The notes below the pieces were generated by a model that was given only the letters and a program-made list of their open reading frames with translations, was not told where the DNA came from and searched no databases. Of a DNA stretch of 64,000 nucleotides, positions 51,614 through 59,948 are shown piece by piece. The translations under genes and the position numbers were made by a program. This DNA is from Cryobacterium ruanii (GTDB lineage: Bacteria; Actinomycetota; Actinomycetes; Actinomycetales; Microbacteriaceae), in contig NZ_SOHK01000007.1 in the NCBI RefSeq assembly GCF_004404055.1, forward strand, positions 163,587-227,586, read 5' to 3'. Positions within the stretch are counted from its first letter, which is position 1; every line of letters starts with the position of its first letter.

Positions 51614-52327
51614 ATGGTCACGATGACTCGCGCCTCACTGGTGAGCGCCGCTTTTGTGAAGTTGACGGACACTCTCGTAGGCGAGTACGACGTTCTCGAC
51701 GTTCTGCATACCCTGGTCGAGGAGTGCGTGCATTTACTCGATGCAACCGCGGCCGGCCTCTTGCTGGCCGATCCCAGCGGAGAACTCCAGGTGGTCGCGT
51801 CCACCAGCGAAGAAAGCTACCTGGTCGAGGTCCTGCAGCAGCAGGCCGGTGCCGGTCCCTGTGTCGACTGCTACCGCACCGGCAAGGTCGTCACGATGGG
51901 TGATATCGCCTCGTCCGGAGATATCTACCCCGACTTCAAGGCGGCCGCGCTCTCGCAGGGCTTTCACTCGGTGCACGCTATCCCGATGCGGGTGCGCCAT
52001 CGGGCGATCGGGGCGCTCAATCTGTTCCGCACCAAGACGGGCGACGTCACCCCCGAAGACGCAGCGATCGGGCAGGCCCTGGCCGATGTCGCGACGATCA
52101 GCATCCTGCAGGAGCGCACCGCGCACGAAGACGCCGTCGTCAACGAGCAGTTGCAGCGGGCGCTGAACAGCCGCATCCTGATCGAGCAAGCGAAGGGGGT
52201 CATCGCCCAGGTCAGTACCGTCAGCATGGACGAAGCCTTCAAAAGACTGCGAGCGGATGCCCGGGCGAAGAACCACACCATGCACGAGAGCGCAGAAGAC
52301 ATCATCAACCGGCGGATCACGCTCTGA
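51614..52327 (+). CDS. GAF-ANTAR regulator, copy 2
   Basis: 237-residue protein. Residues about 20-165 form a GAF domain (VLHTLVEECVHLLDATAAGLLL, GPCVDCYRTGKVVTMGDI, AIPMRVRHRAIGALNLF, in short segments), with a Cys pair CVDC that is interesting as a possible sensor. Residues about 175-235 are ANTAR (ALNSRILIEQAKGVIAQ, then AFKRLRADARAKNHTMHE). TAGAAT lies 5 nt before ATG 51614, slightly short of the leaderless spacing; ATG 51623 is an alternative. Confidence 0.88.
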   Translation: MVTMTRASLVSAAFVKLTDTLVGEYDVLDVLHTLVEECVHLLDATAAGLLLADPSGELQVVASTSEESYLVEVLQQQAGAGPCVDCYRTGKVVTMGDIASSGDIYPDFKAAALSQGFHSVHAIPMRVRHRAIGALNLFRTKTGDVTPEDAAIGQALADVATISILQERTAHEDAVVNEQLQRALNSRILIEQAKGVIAQVSTVSMDEAFKRLRADARAKNHTMHESAEDIINRRITL

Positions 52328-52388
52328 CTGCCAGTTGAACCTGTAGCTGGCTGGCCAGGGGGTGCAAAAGCGTGTCGGTGGGCGCCCC

Positions 52389-52394
52389 TAGGGT
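52389..52394 (+). promoter_or_regulatory. -10 hexamer of the exonuclease gene, leaderless
   Basis: TAGGGT, 6 nt (GGAAGC), ATG 52401. Confidence 0.5.
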
Positions 52395-52400
52395 GGAAGC

Positions 52401-53087
52401 ATGAGCACCTGGAGCGATCGCCTCGCCGTATTCGACCTTGAAACCACCGGCATCGACGTGGAAACCTGCCGCATTGTGTCGGCCACCGTCGCCGTTCTCG
52501 ACGCGAGCGGCACGGCCGTTGAACGCATCGATTGGCTGATCGATCCGGGCGTCGATATTCCGGCTGGTGCTACCAACGTGCACGGCATCACCACGGAGCA
52601 TGCCGTGGAGCACGGTCGCATCGCGTCGGAGGCTGTTGCCGAGATCGTCACGGCCCTGCGCGGGCATCTGACCGATGGTCTGCCCATCGTGGCCTACAAC
52701 GCCCCCTATGACCTCACCCTGCTCGACCGTGAGGCTCTGCGCTATGGCGTTGCGCCCCTGGTCTCTCCCAGCCCGGTTGTCGATCCTCTGGTCATCGATA
52801 AGGCCGTCGACAAATATCGCAAAGGAAAGCGCACCCTGGAGGTCACGAGCGCGTTCTACGGCGTAACACTCGACGACGCGCATGATGCCGGGGCCGACGC
52901 GATCGCGGCGGGACGTGTCGCCCAGGCGATTCACCGCGCGCACGAAGGTGCCCTTCCCTCCACTCTTGACGAGATGCATGCGCTGCAGGTTGGATGGTAC
53001 CGCCAGCAGGCGGAAAGTTTTCAGGATTATATGCGCCGCGGCCGCGATCCCGAATTCTTGGCCGACACCGCCTGGCCCCAGCGATAA
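52401..53087 (+). CDS. DnaQ-like DEDD 3'-5' exonuclease
   Basis: 228-residue RNase T/DnaQ-fold exonuclease. ExoI VFDLETTGID supplies Asp and Glu, ExoII AYNAPYDLTLLDRE the second Asp, and ExoIII HDAGADAIAAGRV the last Asp with the His of the DEDDh subclass. No polymerase or UvrC domain is attached. It may act in proofreading, repair or RNA trimming. A bidirectional terminator separates it from rpmE2. Confidence 0.9.
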   Translation: MSTWSDRLAVFDLETTGIDVETCRIVSATVAVLDASGTAVERIDWLIDPGVDIPAGATNVHGITTEHAVEHGRIASEAVAEIVTALRGHLTDGLPIVAYNAPYDLTLLDREALRYGVAPLVSPSPVVDPLVIDKAVDKYRKGKRTLEVTSAFYGVTLDDAHDAGADAIAAGRVAQAIHRAHEGALPSTLDEMHALQVGWYRQQAESFQDYMRRGRDPEFLADTAWPQR

Positions 53088-53121
53088 AGTCGCGCGGAGC
53101 TGATTAGCGCGCGTTTACACG

Positions 53122-53155
53122 AAAAAAGCGACCAGCCTGAGCTGGTCGCTTTTTT
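53122..53155. terminator. bidirectional intrinsic terminator
   Basis: AAAAAAGCGACCAGC, loop CTGA, GCTGGTCGCTTTTTT. The A-tract/T-tract symmetry serves both the exonuclease gene and the convergent rpmE2. Confidence 0.92.
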
Positions 53156-53172
53156 GTACTGAAAATCCAGTG

Positions 53173-53424
53173 CTATTTGCCGAAGCCTTTGTAACGCGAG
53201 TTGAACTTCTCGACGCGGCCGGCGGAGTCCATGATGCGCTGCTTGCCCGTGTAGAACGGGTGCGACTCGGAGGAGATTTCCACGTCGATGACGGGGTACG
53301 TGGTTCCGTCTTCCCATTCGATGGTCTTCTTGCTGGAGACCGTCGAACGAGTCAGGAAGGTCGCGCCGGAGGCGAGATCCCGGAAAACGACGGCAGCGTA
53401 CTCGGGATGAATGTCAGACTTCAT
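53173..53424 (-). CDS. rpmE2: 50S ribosomal protein L31 type B
   Basis: 83-residue ribosomal protein. [40 protein letters not shown] and GRVEKF match the type B family; there is not a single cysteine, so this is the zinc-independent paralogue that replaces the CxxC form when zinc is low. ATG 53424 follows AAAGGAAA. I looked for a Zur-type palindrome in the ~170 bp upstream and saw none that was convincing. Confidence 0.96.
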   Translation of the reverse strand: MKSDIHPEYAAVVFRDLASGATFLTRSTVSSKKTIEWEDGTTYPVIDVEISSESHPFYTGKQRIMDSAGRVEKFNSRYKGFGK

Positions 53425-53601
53425 GAAAATTTCCTTTTGCACTTCTGGTGAACAGACTTGTAACTGGTCACAGTGCTGTTCGATTATTGGGCCCCGCTCG
53501 CCGTGCAACAGAAACGAAGGCAGGCAGGGTGGCCAGATGGCCAGCCCCTCACTTTAGCAGAAATCGCCATAGCAGCAGGCCACGCTCTACGAATGGTGCA
53601 T

Positions 53602-54384
53602 TCAGAAAGCGCGTGCCGAATAACGACCGTCAGTCTCGGTGAGTTCGATGTGCAGGCCGAAGGTCTCACTGAGGGCCTCGGCGGTGAGTGCCTCACCGAT
53701 CGGTCCGGCGGAGACGACCTGGCCGCCCGACAGCAGCAGCACGTGGGTGAATCCGAGCGGAATCTCCTCGACATGGTGGGTGACCATGATGATCGCGGGT
53801 GAATTGGGCTCCTGCGCGAAACCGCTGAGCAGCTGCAGAAGCGATTCCCGAGCGCCGAGGTCGAGGCTCGCAGCGGGCTCGTCGAGCAACAGAATCTCCG
53901 GGTCGGTCATGACCGACCGGGCGATCTGCACGCGTTTCTGCTCGCCGTCACTGAGGGTGCCGAACTTGCGGTCGGCGAGGTGGTCGAGGTTCCATTCCTG
54001 GAGCACGCGCTGGGCGCGGCGTTCGTCAATGGCCTCATATTCTTCGTTCCACCGACCGGTGACCGAATACGCGGCCGTCATGACGACGTCGAGGATCTTC
54101 TCGTTTCCCGGCACCTTCCGGGCCATGGCGGTCGAGGCGAATCCGATCCGCGGTCGCAATTCAAAGACATCGGTTCCGCCGAGCGTCTCGTCGAGTACCT
54201 CGGCCTGACCGGTCGACGGGTGCATGAACGCGGCAGCGATCTGCAGCAGGGTGGTTTTGCCGGCGCCGTTCGGGCCGAGGATGACCCATCGTTGGTCGTC
54301 ATCGACGCTCCAGTTCACTGAGTCGAGGATGGCAGTGCCACCCCGGACGACGGAGACGTCGGTGAAATGCAGAACGTTGACCAT
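53602..54384 (-). CDS. stand-alone ABC ATPase
   Basis: 260-residue ABC nucleotide-binding protein. Walker A LGPNGAGKTT, signature LSDGEQKRVQIARS (Asp in place of the usual second Gly), Walker B ILLLDEPAASLD, and H-loop VTHHVEEIP are visible. The closest groups are the YlmA/ModF-like ATPases without a membrane partner. No permease is adjacent. TAACAT 6 nt before ATG 54384 implies a leaderless mRNA. Confidence 0.87.
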   Translation of the reverse strand: MVNVLHFTDVSVVRGGTAILDSVNWSVDDDQRWVILGPNGAGKTTLLQIAAAFMHPSTGQAEVLDETLGGTDVFELRPRIGFASTAMARKVPGNEKILDVVMTAAYSVTGRWNEEYEAIDERRAQRVLQEWNLDHLADRKFGTLSDGEQKRVQIARSVMTDPEILLLDEPAASLDLGARESLLQLLSGFAQEPNSPAIIMVTHHVEEIPLGFTHVLLLSGGQVVSAGPIGEALTAEALSETFGLHIELTETDGRYSARAF

Positions 54385-54390
54385 ACAGCC

Positions 54391-54396
54391 ATGTTA
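54391..54396 (-). promoter_or_regulatory. -10 hexamer of the ABC ATPase gene, leaderless
   Basis: TAACAT on the minus strand, 6 nt before ATG 54384. Confidence 0.55.
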
Positions 54397-54418
54397 TCGA
54401 ACGGGGCCGGTGCTGAAA

Positions 54419-54452
54419 TACGCCGGGCCGCCGCTGCGGCAGGCTCGGCGTA
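54419..54452 (-). terminator. hairpin after glgA
   Basis: On the + strand TACGCCGGGCC pairs with GGCTCGGCGTA (one mismatch) around an 12-nt GC-rich loop. It begins 13 bp beyond the glgA stop and precedes the ABC ATPase promoter. No T-tract. Confidence 0.55.
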
Positions 54453-54464
54453 CTCGCTAGTCAC

Positions 54465-55646
54465 TCAAAGCAGGGATGCGTAGATCTCGCGCGTGCGAGT
54501 GGCAATCTGACTCCAACCAAACTCGTGCTCCGCCCGCAGACGACCGGCGCGCCCCATGTCGGCTGCGCGAGCCGGATCGCTCACCACGTCGGTGAGAATG
54601 CGGGCCAGGTCGGCCACGAACTGCTCGGGGTGCAGCGGCGTGCCCGTACCGTCGGTGAGTTGTTCGATCGGCACCAGGCGCCCGGTGAGACCATCGACGA
54701 CGACCTCGGGAATCCCTCCGGTAGCCGTGCCCACAACAGCCAGGCCACAGGCCATGGCCTCGAGGTTGACGATTCCGAGGGGTTCGTAGATGGAGGGGCA
54801 GACGAAGACCGTTCCGTGGGTCAGCACCGCAGCGAGCTCGGGCTGAGCGAGAAGCCGGTTGATCCACACGACTCCGGACCGTTCTCGTTGCAGGGCCTCG
54901 ACGCCCGCGCTGACTTCAGCCAGGATGCCGGGAGTGTCGGGCGCGCCGGCGCACAACACGAGCTGCACCTCGGGTGGAAGCAACGCTGCGGCCCGCAGCA
55001 GGTAGGGCAGGCCCTTTTGCCGTGTGATCCGACCGACAAAGACAACAGACGGCCTGTCGGGGTCGATTCCCAGCCCGCGCACGAACTCGGCGTCGAGTCG
55101 GGGCTTCCAACGGTCGAGGTCGATGCCATTGTACACCGTGTGTACCCGGCTCTCGTCTAGTGCCGGGTAGCTGCGTAGGATGTCGCGACGCATGCCGTCG
55201 CTGACGGCAATGACGGCATCCGCTGCCTCAAAGGCCGTTTTCTCGATCCAGCTCGAGACGCGATAGCCGCCGCCGAGCTGCTCGGCCTTCCACGGACGCA
55301 GGGGTTCGAGACTGTGCGCTGTCACAACGTGTGGAACGCCGTGCAGCATCTTTGCAAGGTGGCCGGCTGCATTGGCGTACCAGGTATGCGAGTGCACCAA
55401 ATCGGCACCATCGGCGTCCTGTGCCATTTGCAGGTCGACGCCCAGCGTGCCCAGGGTAGCATTGGCGTCGGCCAGTTGCGCGGGCACCGCGTAGGCAAAT
55501 GTGTCGACATCGGAGCGCGGCGCGCCAAAGCACCGCACCGAGACGTCAATATCTTCGCGGAGAGCTCGCACAAGCTCCGCGACGTGAACGCCCGCTCCCC
55601 CATAGATCTCCGGGGGGTATTCCTTGGTCATCAGATCCACTCGCAT
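54465..55646 (-). CDS. glgA: GT5/GT4 glycogen synthase (GlgA/GlgM type)
   Basis: 393-residue GT-B enzyme using ADP-glucose. The N-terminal MTKEYPPEIYGGAGVHV is typical, the donor domain has FVGRITRQKGLPYLL and the E-x7-E element in YEPLGIVNLEAMACG. In mycobacteria the orthologous gene (Rv1212c, divergent from glgC, as here) makes maltose 1-phosphate for GlgE; which product is made here is not decided by sequence. TACCTT 6 nt before ATG 55646 rules out the 11-codon extension and indicates a leaderless mRNA. Confidence 0.9.
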   Translation of the reverse strand: MRVDLMTKEYPPEIYGGAGVHVAELVRALREDIDVSVRCFGAPRSDVDTFAYAVPAQLADANATLGTLGVDLQMAQDADGADLVHSHTWYANAAGHLAKMLHGVPHVVTAHSLEPLRPWKAEQLGGGYRVSSWIEKTAFEAADAVIAVSDGMRRDILRSYPALDESRVHTVYNGIDLDRWKPRLDAEFVRGLGIDPDRPSVVFVGRITRQKGLPYLLRAAALLPPEVQLVLCAGAPDTPGILAEVSAGVEALQRERSGVVWINRLLAQPELAAVLTHGTVFVCPSIYEPLGIVNLEAMACGLAVVGTATGGIPEVVVDGLTGRLVPIEQLTDGTGTPLHPEQFVADLARILTDVVSDPARAADMGRAGRLRAEHEFGWSQIATRTREIYASLL

Positions 55647-55652
55647 GCAGCA

Positions 55653-55658
55653 AAGGTA
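55653..55658 (-). promoter_or_regulatory. -10 hexamer of glgA, leaderless
   Basis: TACCTT on the minus strand, 6 nt before ATG 55646, back to back with the glgC promoter 55 bp away. Confidence 0.55.
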
Positions 55659-55713
55659 GCGCAGCCCGACCGGACGCACATCCCACGTGCTAGTCGTGTC
55701 GCCCAGTTGCCCC

Positions 55714-55719
55714 TACTGT
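55714..55719 (+). promoter_or_regulatory. -10 hexamer of glgC, leaderless
   Basis: TACTGT, 6 nt, ATG 55726. Confidence 0.55.
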
Positions 55720-55725
55720 GGACAC

Positions 55726-56970
55726 ATGAAGGCCAAGAAGATCTTTGGAATTGTCCTCGCCGGTGGCGAGGGAAAACGGCTGATGCCGCTGACCGAGGAC
55801 CGCGCCAAGCCCGCGGTCCCCTTCGGCGGGCACTACCGCCTGGTGGACTTCGCTTTGTCCAACCTTATTAATTCGGGCGTCACCCAGATCGTCGTGCTGA
55901 CACAGTACAAGTCGCACAGCCTGGACCGCCATGTCTCCCAGACCTGGCATGTCTCCGGGGGACTGTTCAACTCCTACATCGCCTCGGTGCCCGCCCAGCA
56001 GCGCCTCGGGAAGCGCTGGTTCAGTGGTTCGGCCGACGCGATTCTGCAAAGCCTGAACCTCATTCACGACGAAAAACCCGATATTGTCGTCGTGGTCGGC
56101 GCTGACCACGTCTACCGCATGGACTTCAGCCAGATGATTGACGCCCACATCGCATCGGGCCTCGCGGCGACCATCGCGGCGATTCGCCAGCCCATCGGCC
56201 TGGCCGACCAGTTCGGCGTCATCGAAGTGGATGCCGACACCCCCGATCGCATCTCCAATTTTCGGGAGAAGCCCAAGGATGCCGTCGGACTCGCCGACGC
56301 CCCGCATGAAGTGTTCGCCTCGATGGGCAACTATGTCTTCAACACCGACGCCCTGATCGAAGCGGTACTGCGCGATGGAGAGCGAACCGATTCGAGCCAC
56401 GATATGGGTGGCGACATCATTCCCGACTTCGTTTCCCGCGGCGACGCGGGCGTGTACGACCTGCAGCGCAACGAAGTGCCCGGGTCGACCGACCGCGACA
56501 AGTATTATTGGCGCGATGTGGGAACGATCGATTCGTTCTTCGAAGCGCACCAGGACCTCATTTCCGCGCTTCCGGTGTTCAACCTGTACAACCAGAAATG
56601 GCCAATCTTCAGCATGCAGTTGAACTCACCCCCGGCGAAGTTTGTGCGCGACGGCCGTGGCGCGCTCGGAACCATGATCGATTCGATCGTCTCGCTGGGC
56701 TGCGTCATTTCCGGCGCTCACATCGAGCGCAGCGTGCTCGGCCCGTGGACGTCGATCAGCTCCGCCTGCGAGGTCGTCGACTCGATCGTGTTCGACCGGG
56801 TGCAGATCCGGGCGGGCGCCATCGTGCGGCGCGCCATTCTCGACAAGGAAGTGATCGTCGAGGCCGGCGCCACGATCGGCGTGGATCGAGATCGCGACCT
56901 CGCACGCGGCTTCAGTGTGACCGAATCCGGCATTACCGTGGTGGGCAAGGGCGTGCTTGTCACTCCGTGA
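55726..56970 (+). CDS. glgC: glucose-1-phosphate adenylyltransferase
   Basis: Makes ADP-glucose from glucose 1-phosphate and ATP, the committed step of glycogen synthesis. [20 protein letters not shown] (nucleotide loop), [20 protein letters not shown] (metal Asp) and FREKP (sugar-binding) are intact; the C-terminal third is a left-handed beta-helix with hexapeptide repeats. 414 residues from ATG 55726. Divergent from glgA; its TGA overlaps the serB start by 4 bp. Confidence 0.95.
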   Translation: MKAKKIFGIVLAGGEGKRLMPLTEDRAKPAVPFGGHYRLVDFALSNLINSGVTQIVVLTQYKSHSLDRHVSQTWHVSGGLFNSYIASVPAQQRLGKRWFSGSADAILQSLNLIHDEKPDIVVVVGADHVYRMDFSQMIDAHIASGLAATIAAIRQPIGLADQFGVIEVDADTPDRISNFREKPKDAVGLADAPHEVFASMGNYVFNTDALIEAVLRDGERTDSSHDMGGDIIPDFVSRGDAGVYDLQRNEVPGSTDRDKYYWRDVGTIDSFFEAHQDLISALPVFNLYNQKWPIFSMQLNSPPAKFVRDGRGALGTMIDSIVSLGCVISGAHIERSVLGPWTSISSACEVVDSIVFDRVQIRAGAIVRRAILDKEVIVEAGATIGVDRDRDLARGFSVTESGITVVGKGVLVTP

Positions 56971-57620
56971 TCCTTACTACCGCACCACGTTTCCTGGTCG
57001 TGCTCGACGCCGACTCTACCCTGATCCAGGACGAAGTGATCGAGCTTCTGGCGGATGTCGCCAGCTCACGTGAACTCGTCGCCGACATCACCGAACGCGC
57101 CATGCGTGGCGAACTGGACTTTGCTGAAAGCCTGCGCGAGCGGGTGTCGACCCTGGTCGGACTACCGGAAACGGTCTTCGCCGAGGTGGGGCGGCGCATC
57201 CGCCTGACTGAGGGGGTTCCCGAGCTGATTGCCGGCATTCATGCCGGTGGCGGCATCGTCGGAGTAGTGTCCGGTGGCTTTCACGAACTCCTCGATCCAC
57301 TCGCGGCTGAGCTGGGTCTCGACCATTGGCGGGCCAACCGGCTCGAAGTGGAAGCCGGCCGCCTGACCGGGCGGGTTCTCGGACCGATCATCGACGCCGA
57401 GGCGAAGGCGATAGCGCTGCGTGAATGGTCCGCCAACCGCGGGATAGCCCTGTCGCAGACGATCGCGGTCGGCGACGGCGCCAACGACCTGCGCATGATG
57501 GACGCGGCCGGCCTAGCCGTCGCGTTCAACGCCAAGCCGAGGGTGAAGCGCGAGGCCGACCTGGTGATCGACCACTGCAATCTCAGTCAGGTCCTGCCGC
57601 TGCTCGGCCTGCGCGGCTGA
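56967..57620 (+). CDS. serB: phosphoserine phosphatase
   Basis: HAD phosphatase completing serine synthesis from 3-phosphoglycerate. Motif [13 protein letters not shown] (the DxDST form diagnostic of SerB), motif [12 protein letters not shown], motif III Lys in [10 protein letters not shown], and motif [13 protein letters not shown] are intact. 217 residues: the N-terminal ACT domains of longer SerB proteins are absent, so feedback inhibition by serine may be lacking. GTG 56967 overlaps the glgC stop (GTGA), so serB expression depends on glgC translation. Confidence 0.93.
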   Translation: MILTTAPRFLVVLDADSTLIQDEVIELLADVASSRELVADITERAMRGELDFAESLRERVSTLVGLPETVFAEVGRRIRLTEGVPELIAGIHAGGGIVGVVSGGFHELLDPLAAELGLDHWRANRLEVEAGRLTGRVLGPIIDAEAKAIALREWSANRGIALSQTIAVGDGANDLRMMDAAGLAVAFNAKPRVKREADLVIDHCNLSQVLPLLGLRG

Positions 57621-57651
57621 GACGGCAGCCGTGCCGCCTAGCTCCGACGGT

Positions 57652-58362
57652 CTAGTGGCCCATGCCGAGACCGCCGTCGACCGGAATCACTGCACCCGAA
57701 ATGTAGGCAGCGTCATCGCCGGCGAGCCAGGAGACGACACGAGCGACTTCCGAGGGAGTGGCGAATCGGCCGGCCGGGATACTGCGCTTGTAGTCCGCCT
57801 GCTGCGCCTCGGGTAGGGCCGCCGTCATGTCCGTTTCGATGAAGCCGGGAGCGACGACGTTGGCGGTGATACCGCGGGCGCCAAGCTCGCGGGTGACCGA
57901 ACGAGCCAGGCCGATCAGGCCGCTCTTGGACGCCGAGTAGTTCACCTGCCCGGCAGAGCCGTAGAGCCCCACGACGCTGGAAATGAGCACGATGCGCCCG
58001 AATCGCGCCTTGAGCATGCCCTTGCTGGCACGCTTGACGACCCGGAAGGCGCCGCTCAGGTTCGTGTCGATCACCGACGTGAAGTCATCTTCGGACATGC
58101 GCATAAGCAGGGTGTCGCGGGTGATCCCGGCGTTGGCGACGACGACCTCGACCGGACCATAGGTCGCCTCGATTTCGGTGAATGCCGCGTCGATCGATGC
58201 GGCATCGGTCATGTCGGCACGCACGGTCAGGCTTCCGGACGGCCCATGGCCGGACCGCGAGATCACGGCGACGCGGTGACCCTCGGCGAGGAAGTCCTCT
58301 GCGATGGCAAAGCCGATGCCGCGGTTTCCGCCGGTGACGAGCACTGTTCGAGCCGTTGTCAT
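57652..58362 (-). CDS. fabG: 3-oxoacyl-ACP reductase
   Basis: Short-chain dehydrogenase that reduces 3-oxoacyl-ACP in fatty-acid synthesis. TGGNRGIGFA, NAGITRD, SSVVGLYGSAGQVNYSASK (catalytic Ser, Tyr and Lys all correct) and VAPGFIETDM follow the FabG pattern. 236 residues from ATG 58362 with CAGGAA upstream; the extended frame is rejected. It converges on serB and stands alone, so its exact chain-length role or partner is open. Confidence 0.9.
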   Translation of the reverse strand: MTTARTVLVTGGNRGIGFAIAEDFLAEGHRVAVISRSGHGPSGSLTVRADMTDAASIDAAFTEIEATYGPVEVVVANAGITRDTLLMRMSEDDFTSVIDTNLSGAFRVVKRASKGMLKARFGRIVLISSVVGLYGSAGQVNYSASKSGLIGLARSVTRELGARGITANVVAPGFIETDMTAALPEAQQADYKRSIPAGRFATPSEVARVVSWLAGDDAAYISGAVIPVDGGLGMGH

Positions 58363-58475
58363 GGAGTTCCTGTTCTGTGGATTGCTGGGAAGCGAGGTTC
58401 GGGGCGGGCTCAACGAAATACCCGGCAGATTCAAGTTTAAGGCGTGTAACAAACGCTCCGTGCAGACGTAGGCTT

Positions 58476-58532
58476 ATGGAAGCGGAATCTCCCCCATTCC
58501 CTCACCCACTCACGGACCCGATGGACCTATGA
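58476..58532 (+). CDS. 18-codon upstream ORF overlapping the DUF3099 start
   Basis: ATG 58476 opens a short frame, MEAESPPFPHPLTDPMDL, whose TGA overlaps the ATG of the DUF3099 gene (ATGA). The DUF3099 gene has only a weak ribosome site, so translational coupling from this leader peptide is plausible. No conservation can be tested here. Confidence 0.3.
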   Translation: MEAESPPFPHPLTDPMDL

Positions 58533-58822
58533 AGCAGCAGTCGATCACCTCGCTCCCAGCCTCCCCGGAGGTCGAACGACGCAACCGGATGATCAAGTAC
58601 TCGATTGCAATGGGCGTGCGTATCATCTGCATTGTGCTCATGCTGTTCGTGCAGGGCTGGTGGCTCGTGTTGTGTGCCATCGGTGCGATCGCCCTGCCGT
58701 ACTTCGCCGTCGTCGTCGCCAACGTGAAGATCGCACCCCGCGGAGCCGAAGTCCTGCGGCCGGGCAGCGTTGAGATCTATGCCCGGCCTGACGTCCGCAA
58801 CGCCGACGATGAGGTCAAGTGA
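58529..58822 (+). CDS. DUF3099 membrane protein
   Basis: 97-residue protein with two membrane helices (residues 24-40 and 46-66, VRIICIVLMLFVQGWWLVLCA region) and a polar C-terminal tail. The family is confined to actinobacteria and has no assigned function. Its stop overlaps the next gene by 4 bp. It heads the DUF3099-hypothetical-SURF1 chain, which suggests a link to cytochrome oxidase assembly. Confidence 0.85.
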   Translation: MKQQSITSLPASPEVERRNRMIKYSIAMGVRIICIVLMLFVQGWWLVLCAIGAIALPYFAVVVANVKIAPRGAEVLRPGSVEIYARPDVRNADDEVK

Positions 58823-59091
58823 TTGCTCGGCAGGACGCTGCCACCGGTCCGGTGATTGGGCTCGGCGCTCCCCTGCAATCGACGACCTGCTCACGAGCCG
58901 ACTGCCGGGATGCAGCTACTTGGCGGCTGGATTGGCGCAATCCGCGCATCCACTCTGTCGACCGGGTCAAGACGTGGCTGGCCTGCGACGACCACGTCGA
59001 CTACCTGCGCGAATTTCTGGCCGCTCGTGACTTTCCCCTCACGGTGAGTCCGCTGGACGCCGCACCGGATCCGAGCGGAACGTCCCGATGA
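58819..59091 (+). CDS. hypothetical protein linked to SURF1
   Basis: Not recognised. 90 residues, no membrane segment, with CSRADC (Cys pair) at residues 24-29, then CDDHVDY (Cys and His) near residue 56, which could bind a metal. The GTG start overlaps the DUF3099 stop and its own stop overlaps the SURF1 start (ATGA), so it is made in step with both. The pattern fits a small zinc or copper site, by inference. Confidence 0.75.
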   Translation: MIARQDAATGPVIGLGAPLQSTTCSRADCRDAATWRLDWRNPRIHSVDRVKTWLACDDHVDYLREFLAARDFPLTVSPLDAAPDPSGTSR

Positions 59092-59936
59092 CGGGTTGGA
59101 AGTTCGCGTTCAGCCGCCGCTGGGCGGGATACCTGGCACTCACCATTCTTTTCGCTGCGGTCTGTTCCGGCCTGGGGGTCTGGCAGCTGGCGCGGCGCGA
59201 TGAAGCGCTCACCGAGCTGTATAAAATCGATTCCAACTTCGACTCTGACCCGGTCGCGATCGCCGACGCGCTCCCCGAGCTGACCGCCTTCGACGAATTC
59301 CAAAAATGGCTGCCGGTGGAACTGACCGGGATTTACCTCACGGACGAGGAGATGCTCGCGCGCAACCGCCCGCTCAACGTCAATCCCGGCTTCGAGGTGC
59401 TTACTCCTCTGCTGCTCTCCAACGGCACGATCTTCATCGTCGACCGCGGCTGGCTGCCCACCGGGCAGGAGCAGGACGCCCCGGACATCGTGCCCGCGCC
59501 GCCGAGCGGAACGGTGACCGTCGTCGCACGCCTTAAAGCCAGCGAACCGAATCTGCCGGGCCGCACGGCCAGCGGCGACCAGGTCGCGACCATCAACCTC
59601 GCGACCATTGCTGCGCGACTCGACCAACCCACGTACACCGGTGCGTACGGCCTGATGGACACGGAGACCCCCACCGCGACGGACAAGCGTCCGACTGCCG
59701 TCGCCAAGCCGATCCGGGATGAGGGCCCTCACCTGTCCTACGCCTTCCAATGGTTCGTGTTCGGCCTGCTGGCGTTCATCGGGCTGGGCTGGGCAGTGCG
59801 GGAAGAGTACCGCAGCGTGAATGCAAATCACCCTGAGGAACGCGAACGCGCTGACGAACGGGCTCGCAAGCGCGCGGCGAAGCCGCGCAACGACGCGGAG
59901 ATCGAAGACTCACTGCTCGACCGACAACTGCACTAG
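59088..59936 (+). CDS. SURF1-family cytochrome oxidase assembly protein
   Basis: 282-residue membrane protein needed for haem insertion in cytochrome c oxidase. Membrane helix 1 (residues 12-32, GYLALTILFAAVCSGLGVWQLARR, in short pieces) ends in the GVWQL/R motif, the periplasmic domain carries RNRPLNVNPGFEVLTPL and VDRGWLP, and helix 2 is near residue 225 (FQWFVFGLLAFIGLGW). The C-terminal tail is strongly charged. It overlaps the preceding small gene by 4 bp. Confidence 0.92.
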   Translation: MTGWKFAFSRRWAGYLALTILFAAVCSGLGVWQLARRDEALTELYKIDSNFDSDPVAIADALPELTAFDEFQKWLPVELTGIYLTDEEMLARNRPLNVNPGFEVLTPLLLSNGTIFIVDRGWLPTGQEQDAPDIVPAPPSGTVTVVARLKASEPNLPGRTASGDQVATINLATIAARLDQPTYTGAYGLMDTETPTATDKRPTAVAKPIRDEGPHLSYAFQWFVFGLLAFIGLGWAVREEYRSVNANHPEERERADERARKRAAKPRNDAEIEDSLLDRQLH

Positions 59937-59948
59937 TCGCGATAATCG

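Noticed and set aside
53425..53601. Zur box before the zinc-free L31 gene
   Set aside because: No convincing palindrome of the Zur type was seen in the 177 bp upstream.
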